The position numbers and the translations under genes are program-made. Source: CAIYUC01 sp963682005 (GTDB taxonomy: Bacteria > Bacteroidota > Bacteroidia > Bacteroidales > FEN-979). From it: 64,000 bases of DNA. The notes beneath the pieces were generated by a model. It was not told where the DNA came from, did not search any database, and saw only the letters and a program-made list of their open reading frames with translations. Below are positions 58,974-64,000 of the stretch, in pieces. Location of the stretch: NCBI GenBank assembly GCA_963682005.1, contig OY820914.1, forward strand, positions 4,340,001 through 4,404,000, read 5' to 3'. Position 1 is the stretch's first letter; each line of letters opens with the position of its first letter.

Positions 58974-59525
58974 TCATTTGCCTGAAGTATATGTTTTAAC
59001 GCTTTGATAAAATTTTGAAAAATTCTGATTTAAAATATTGAACAAGACAATTGACGCATTTTCATGTTGATAAACGAAATTTTTTCTTTTGTGGAAAAAT
59101 TTTCCTTTTGCTATTTTAATTCGTCCAAAATCATCACAGATGTAATCAATTATACTATCGCATTGAAAATTGGATGGAATATAAGCCGTATCTTGAAATT
59201 GCGTCTTATTGAGAAAATTAACCTTAATATAAATTATTTGTTTATGTTTATATGTAAATATGAATTCTCTACTTCCTGCCATGTTCCCTGAGATTATTCC
59301 TTTTGGTAAATTAATTTTAAATGGTTTAGGTGTGTATATATTAGAGTCAGCAATATATCTTAGATTTGAATGATAAGCAAAAAGTAAATGATCAGGATAG
59401 CAAGTAAAACTGAAATCATTACTTGACATTTCACACCACCTAAAATCCAAATTAGTTACTGTTTTACAAGAAGTTAAATTGGTTAATAATCCTATAATAA
59501 TTATAAATTTTACCTTATTTTTCAT
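58974..59525 (-). CDS. Lipoprotein, candidate immunity protein to main RHS toxin
   Basis: 183 residues with lipobox L-T-S-C (Cys20), so membrane-anchored outside the cytoplasm. The start overlaps the RHS 3' end by 11 bp, giving translational coupling typical for toxin-immunity pairs. The mature part is beta-rich, with no known motif (D-F-R-W-C-E-M-S ... F-S-F-T-C-Y-P-D-H-L-L). Immunity is inferred from position only. Gap 58819-58973 after it holds only the decayed start of the orphan tip. Confidence 0.7.
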   Translation of the reverse strand: MKNKVKFIIIIGLLTNLTSCKTVTNLDFRWCEMSSNDFSFTCYPDHLLFAYHSNLRYIADSNIYTPKPFKINLPKGIISGNMAGSREFIFTYKHKQIIYIKVNFLNKTQFQDTAYIPSNFQCDSIIDYICDDFGRIKIAKGKFFHKRKNFVYQHENASIVLFNILNQNFSKFYQSVKTYTSGK

Positions 59526-62500
59526 TATTTATCTTTGTCACTAATTTTTTAAATTCATAAAAATTGTATCCCTCATCCTTACCAATTTTACCGTTTTGAT
59601 TATAAAATCCTATATATTGCTTAATTCTGCTTGGATCATAAAGATCTTTCCCAATTTTTGTATTTTCAAATCCTTGAGCATAATGGTACCCCAAAACGAA
59701 ACAAGTATTTGAGTAAATGTTATTTTGAGGAAGTAAATCTTTTTCAGGAGAAGGTGTTGGTTCTCCTAACTGGATAATTTCGCCTTCAGCGTTTTTCACA
59801 TTAGTATGTAAATGCGCGTCCCAAGTGGCCGTTTCTCCTTTGTTTAACAAATCCAATCGGGCAGCTTGTGTTTGCTTAGGATTTATGTGAATTGCACTCT
59901 CGCCCTCTACTATTATTGATGTGATTCCTTTATTACTTCCAACAATGTATTGTTCCTTCGAACTCTGCTCACCTTTTGCAAACATTTTACTAAACTTAAT
60001 CATCGCTTCCTCTGAGGGGATATCTATGAAATCCCCTCTATTAATAGCCGCTGTAATATTTTCCTCATTATTACTTTTAGTAAGTACAATTTTTCTTTCT
60101 TCTTTGCCATCTTCAATATGGGTTTTTACTCCATTCAAATTGTAATAATCTGTTATTGACATTCCTGTAGGATCAATATACTTGATTGGGTTATCTCCAC
60201 AATAATCATATGGAGAGAATGATAAATAACTTTCTTTTTTCGGATCCACACTCACAAACCTCGCAATCCATGCAGCGTAATATCGGGCGCCGTAGTAGTA
60301 GAGGCCACTTTCTTCGTCTTTTTCCTTTCCAACATATTTGTATCGTTTTAAAGATACCTCAGCTTCAGACTTGCCACTGCGGTAAGAAGTTGTTCCAAAC
60401 GGATGGTATTCTTCATACGAAATGATATCGGCAGATGCATCGAGTTCGAGGCAGGCGGAGCCCAAATGGTTGTCATACTGATACCGGATGCTGGATGCTG
60501 GATGCTGGATGCTGGAGCCGTTTTCGATTGTTTTCGTTTCCACAAGAGCAATTCTTTTCTTATCATCGTCGATGTGAAGGGTCTGCCGCTCAAAATCGAT
60601 ATGGGTAGATATATATTTTCGAAATACCTCATAACCTTCCAGGTAAAGCCTCTCTTCGATGATACCTCCTGGTTTTACTGTAACCTTCCGTGTCCGGTTG
60701 CCGGAGATATCATAGCGGTAATAGGTGGGGTTATCGCCTTTAACACTCTTTATCAGCCTTCCCTCGTAATCCCACTTCATTTCGGTTAACCCGGGCATAG
60801 TTAGCATATTTCCGTGGGCGTCCCAGGTGTAATCAGGCAGCGTTTGATATTCATCATGTTTCAGTAGCCGGTTGTTTCCTTCCTCGTAAAAATATGGGCG
60901 CCTCCAGTTGTCGGAGCTCATCACCAGGATGTTGCCGAGCTCATCGTATTCATACACCTGCCGGTAATTCTGCAAGGCATTATCGTTGTTGTTCGGTACA
61001 GGCATGTTGTTCGCAAAATCTGCACCCGAAGGCATCTGTAAGTTGGCCAGTTCACGCCCCCGGGCACTTGTCAGCCTGTACAGGGGATCATACTCATACA
61101 AACCCTCCGGCAGGATTTCCGTATTTCTGAAATAAAGGGTCTGCTGTGCATTATCTGTAACCTGTACGATGTTGCCTTCGGGATCATAGGTGTAGTTCAA
61201 ATCCTGGAGGATATCAGCGCCCGTGTTACGGGTTGTCAGTAACCGGGTCAGCCGGAAGGTATGTTCATCGTAATTGTACCTGGTTTTTGATCCGTTGCCG
61301 AAATAAACATCCGTACGCTGGCCTTTTTCGTTGTAATTAATGCCGGTTATGAAGTCATACGGTTGAGAATTCCCCCTGATTTGAACACTGATCGTTTCTA
61401 ATAGACCTGCTTTATTAAAGGAGTATTCTTCGATTGTCAAATCAGGTTTGGTATGGCGGATCAAGCGGTTCATCGCATCATATTCAAAATCGGATTCGAA
61501 AGTTTCAATTGGGCTTGCACTCGGGAGATTCCAATCGATGGTCGCATTATATACCGTTGAAAATGATTTGATCATGATAATCAGGTTCCCCTTGAAATCG
61601 AATTTAGTATTAGATGTTATACCTGTCTGGTTATTAATATATTGGGGTTTGCCCTTCAGGTTATGCACGGCATCTGTTCCATAAATAATCTGTTCCGTCA
61701 GTTTTGCAGTTGAGCTGCCGTCTTCCTTGACCATGGTATTGGTAGGGCGTTGTATGACATCATAAAGATATGAAAATTCATTGTTCAGGTTATCCCATTT
61801 TTTTAATGGTTTACCCGATAAGTCGTACAATATCCAGCGTTTTCCTGAATCAATGTTTTCAGTGTAGAGCAGCAACCCGGTCATGTCATACACGTTGTGA
61901 GTCATTTCCCGGTTCTTTGCATCAGTCACCATGGTAACATGGCCTGCAATGTCAAGTTTTTTTCTCGTCCTGAACAATATACTCGCCGAATTTGAATCGA
62001 GGTCATTATTGTCCGTGATTAAAAATGGTCTTCCCAAGACATCAAAATCAATAACCTGAGGGGTTTCTGCATGGGCACCGGCCAATGAAGCAGCACGTTG
62101 TTCATTCTCCTGTGATGATGATTGCATGGTGAGATACCACTCACTTTCAAGCACGGTATCGTTCCGGTCCCAATTTTCCTGTTTCCAGGCATCAAATGCT
62201 ACCTTGGAGAATGAACCGTCAGGAAAGTCAGTACGGATGAGCCTTCCAAGCGGATCGTAATGCATGACAGTGTTTACCACTGCCAGGGGAGGGGCTGGCA
62301 GACTTTCATATTGGTGTGTCCCACTGAACCAGGATTCGTATTGTTTTACAATTAAACCCTTATTGTTTTTTACAGTTAGGCCAGTCACCACCCAACGATC
62401 ATAAACCATAACCTGTTCAGCTACCGAACCGTTCATTTGCCAGATAGTTCCATCTTCAGCCTGGACTTTGGTCTGAATTTCCTGACTCAGGCCATTGCTA

Positions 62501-64000
62501 TATGTATAGCTGTCCAACCAAAGACACTCCGGGTCCTGGTGAATTGTTCTTGCCGATATATGAACATAAGCTGGTCGTTGGTAATTTTTCCATTCAAAGA
62601 GGTCATAGAAAAGAAATGTTGTCGGGTCATCTGGTGAATCCCCTTCGTTTGCGCCATCTTTGCCCATTACCGCCGTTTGAATAATCATTCCGAGTGCATC
62701 GTATTTGACCGCCTGCCTGTTCCCATTGATATCGGTAATCATCCATGGCTTAAGTATCCGGTAATCATTTGTTGCAGTGACAGATTCATCCAAAGGATTC
62801 GTCACCTGAGTGGGCAGTAAGAAGAAGGAATCATATTCAATCGTTGTTTGCGGCGCTGGAATCACCGAATCATTAATTGCATCGATAAGGCCGTTTTGAA
62901 GAAAGAAATGATCTGGATCATATGTCTTACGGTCAGATTTCTTAAAAAACTGATCATAATTGAAATCAATAACAGAATCTTCTTCAAAATAACTTTCATT
63001 TAATAATAGTGCCATATTGCCAGCAGAAGGCAAAAGGTTATTATCCGAATCGTTCTTACCGGAAATCAGGTCAAGGCAGTCCGAGGAAAAAACCATAGTT
63101 TTTGTATTGTACAATAACCCGTGCGATGCAACGGAAAGAAAGGGCAGTGAGTCTGTACAATCCTCATTATAGTAATACAATCGGATACAAGAAAGCAGGC
63201 GTAATTGCAATTTATTATCAAGGATATCATGGTTGGGGATTTTTTCAATGCCGGTCAGCGCATCCAGAAGCGCGGCTATCGATAATTTCACATCGGTTTC
63301 CAGTCCGTGCAACTGCCAGGTCAACTGCTCACATGGGACACCGAGTCTGTAAAAGGAAGTATCTTGGGGTATATTGATAAACTTTGATTCATCGTATTGT
63401 ACAAGAAGATCACTTTGGCCCTCAATACCAAGTGAGTTGGGTCTTCGGGCGTAAGAGATTTTGGCAGATTTTGTCACATTGCCGAAATCATCAGTCTCCA
63501 AAACCATCGAATGACTGATCCTTGGATCATTGGGATTTCTTTCATAGTTGTAATTGATAGCTTCTTCTTCCCGGACATGGAAAACGGCATGCCGGTTGGA
63601 CGACCTTGGCTGCAGGCATCGTATGGAATACGATTTTTCAGACACTGTATATGGCGGACCTTCCTGTTCGCCACCCCATTCAGACGGGCAATTCACCCCC
63701 GGATAAAAATAGACTTCCTGGTGCAGGATACTGCCTTTCAGCGCACGGCAGGCTTCATGGATCTCATTGCGGGCAATAGATGAAGGCAGGATTGTATCGG
63801 GAAGAAACCATCCATCGGGATCTCCTGAAAAATATTCTTCGGAATAATGCTGCGAGATTTGAGCGCCTTCCATATAAAAACCGGTGTGAAACCAGGTTTT
63901 GGAGTAAACAGGAGGTACATTCGATTCTTCATCTTCCTCATTTGACGCTGTATGGAACAGGTTTCCTTCAGGGAAAAGTTCGTAGTGTTCAGTATCCCAT
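59515..64000 (-). CDS. RHS repeat polymorphic toxin with JAB-like tip (N-terminus outside window)
   Basis: At least 1494 residues, open to the right edge. Many Y-D repeats (Y-D-x-x-G-R-L, Y-E-Y-D-E-L-G-N) form the cocoon shell; the RHS-associated core ends Y-G-A-R-Y-Y-A-A-W-I-A-R-F-V-S-V-D-P ... Y-I-D-P-T-G. The tip of about 200 residues contains W-D-A-H-L-H-T-N and, after a loop, P-T-P-S-P-E-K-D-L: an H-x-H ... S-x-x-x-D metal site like JAB/MPN (Toxin-JAB1-type) domains, with slightly unusual spacing. Possible role: metallo-isopeptidase toxin. Overlaps the lipoprotein gene by 11 bp; a heptamer repeat lies in the core. Confidence 0.88.
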   Translation of the reverse strand, partial: WDTEHYELFPEGNLFHTASNEEDEESNVPPVYSKTWFHTGFYMEGAQISQHYSEEYFSGDPDGWFLPDTILPSSIARNEIHEACRALKGSILHQEVYFYPGVNCPSEWGGEQEGPPYTVSEKSYSIRCLQPRSSNRHAVFHVREEEAINYNYERNPNDPRISHSMVLETDDFGNVTKSAKISYARRPNSLGIEGQSDLLVQYDESKFINIPQDTSFYRLGVPCEQLTWQLHGLETDVKLSIAALLDALTGIEKIPNHDILDNKLQLRLLSCIRLYYYNEDCTDSLPFLSVASHGLLYNTKTMVFSSDCLDLISGKNDSDNNLLPSAGNMALLLNESYFEEDSVIDFNYDQFFKKSDRKTYDPDHFFLQNGLIDAINDSVIPAPQTTIEYDSFFLLPTQVTNPLDESVTATNDYRILKPWMITDINGNRQAVKYDALGMIIQTAVMGKDGANEGDSPDDPTTFLFYDLFEWKNYQRPAYVHISARTIHQDPECLWLDSYTYSNGLSQEIQTKVQAEDGTIWQMNGSVAEQVMVYDRWVVTGLTVKNNKGLIVKQYESWFSGTHQYESLPAPPLAVVNTVMHYDPLGRLIRTDFPDGSFSKVAFDAWKQENWDRNDTVLESEWYLTMQSSSQENEQRAASLAGAHAETPQVIDFDVLGRPFLITDNNDLDSNSASILFRTRKKLDIAGHVTMVTDAKNREMTHNVYDMTGLLLYTENIDSGKRWILYDLSGKPLKKWDNLNNEFSYLYDVIQRPTNTMVKEDGSSTAKLTEQIIYGTDAVHNLKGKPQYINNQTGITSNTKFDFKGNLIIMIKSFSTVYNATIDWNLPSASPIETFESDFEYDAMNRLIRHTKPDLTIEEYSFNKAGLLETISVQIRGNSQPYDFITGINYNEKGQRTDVYFGNGSKTRYNYDEHTFRLTRLLTTRNTGADILQDLNYTYDPEGNIVQVTDNAQQTLYFRNTEILPEGLYEYDPLYRLTSARGRELANLQMPSGADFANNMPVPNNNDNALQNYRQVYEYDELGNILVMSSDNWRRPYFYEEGNNRLLKHDEYQTLPDYTWDAHGNMLTMPGLTEMKWDYEGRLIKSVKGDNPTYYRYDISGNRTRKVTVKPGGIIEERLYLEGYEVFRKYISTHIDFERQTLHIDDDKKRIALVETKTIENGSSIQHPASSIRYQYDNHLGSACLELDASADIISYEEYHPFGTTSYRSGKSEAEVSLKRYKYVGKEKDEESGLYYYGARYYAAWIARFVSVDPKKESYLSFSPYDYCGDNPIKYIDPTGMSITDYYNLNGVKTHIEDGKEERKIVLTKSNNEENITAAINRGDFIDIPSEEAMIKFSKMFAKGEQSSKEQYIVGSNKGITSIIVEGESAIHINPKQTQAARLDLLNKGETATWDAHLHTNVKNAEGEIIQLGEPTPSPEKDLLPQNNIYSNTCFVLGYHYAQGFENTKIGKDLYDPSRIKQYIGFYNQNGKIGKDEGYNFYEFKKLVTKINNEK
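60186..60760 (-). repeat. RHS core duplication, copy in main RHS gene
   Basis: Partner of 58206-58800, direct orientation, about 2 kb apart. Identity drops sharply after the V-S-V-D-P codons, where the two tips diverge, as expected for exchangeable toxin tips. Confidence 0.85.
60486..60513 (-). repeat. Heptamer repeat in main RHS coding sequence
   Basis: Four perfect ggatgct units (minus: agcatcc) followed by a partial fifth. They encode S-S-I-Q-H-P-A-S-S-I just before R-Y-Q-Y-D-N-H-L-G. Gain or loss of one unit shifts the frame upstream of the toxin tip. Confidence 0.85.

Overview
The window looks like a chromosomal segment of a member of the Bacteroidetes (Bacteroidota), most likely an environmental Bacteroidales-type lineage. 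Evidence: many large secreted proteins, several ending in a type IX secretion C-terminal domain (V-Y-P-N-P ... G-x-Y-x-x-K/R); FISUMP (Fibrobacter major-paralogue) modules; lipoproteins with a lipobox; a promoter of the TTG-N20-TAnnTTT type; IS1380, IS110 and DUF4372/IS4-type transposases. No rRNA, tRNA or CRISPR array was found.

Layout. (1) 1-4107, minus: a tripartite efflux operon (TolC-like, adaptor, RND pump cut by the window edge) whose two intergenic spacers both consist of heptanucleotide repeats. (2) 4205-15724: secreted proteins: M1 aminopeptidase, a dockerin-like protein, a 1560-residue beta-helix repeat protein and a PNGase F/LamG protein with a sorting domain. (3) 16207-21021: two coupled small genes, a nested palindromic element, an IS110 element split at an A9 run, and a complete group II intron with its maturase inserted 97 bp upstream of the IS110 transposase. 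(4) 21107-22975: three small genes (membrane coiled coil, unknown 188-residue protein, lipoprotein) with short tandem repeats and near-identical terminators. (5) 23062-30367: a three-gene operon with an M48-like metalloprotease, a 56-residue Cys-rich protein missed by length cut-offs, a FISUMP protein, an IS1380 copy, an IS4-type remnant and an S74 intramolecular-chaperone protein. (6) 30589-41581: a 1568-residue modular Ig/FISUMP adhesin-like protein, a TIGR02594-type cysteine peptidase, and two carbohydrate-active-looking T9SS substrates.

(7) 41605-46122, minus: a compact cassette with GH108 muramidase, patatin phospholipase, three single-pass or coiled-coil membrane proteins and two paralogous P-E-x-G-M-G-Y-Q proteins. 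(8) 46334-56202, minus: the most unusual region, a probable conflict/defence island. It has an ACT-ACT-TIR-like protein, a 1259-residue protein with a predicted N-terminal nuclease domain, and a tightly overlapping operon GHKL ATPase / STAS-PRTase / metallophosphoesterase-PRTase. That operon is bracketed by two decayed fragments of the same nuclease domain, which I read directly from the intergenic DNA. (9) 56226-64000, minus: an RHS polymorphic-toxin locus: a large RHS protein (N-terminus outside the window) with a JAB-like toxin tip, an overlapping lipoprotein (candidate immunity), an orphan RHS tip with a different C-terminus, and a secreted protein (second candidate immunity).

Two genome-level patterns cut across these regions: heptamer tandem repeats (five to six places, including inside RHS coding sequence, where copy-number change would shift the frame), and a roughly 125-150 bp intergenic repeat present at three sites in the same orientation. 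Function calls rest on reading motifs by eye; no database search was possible.
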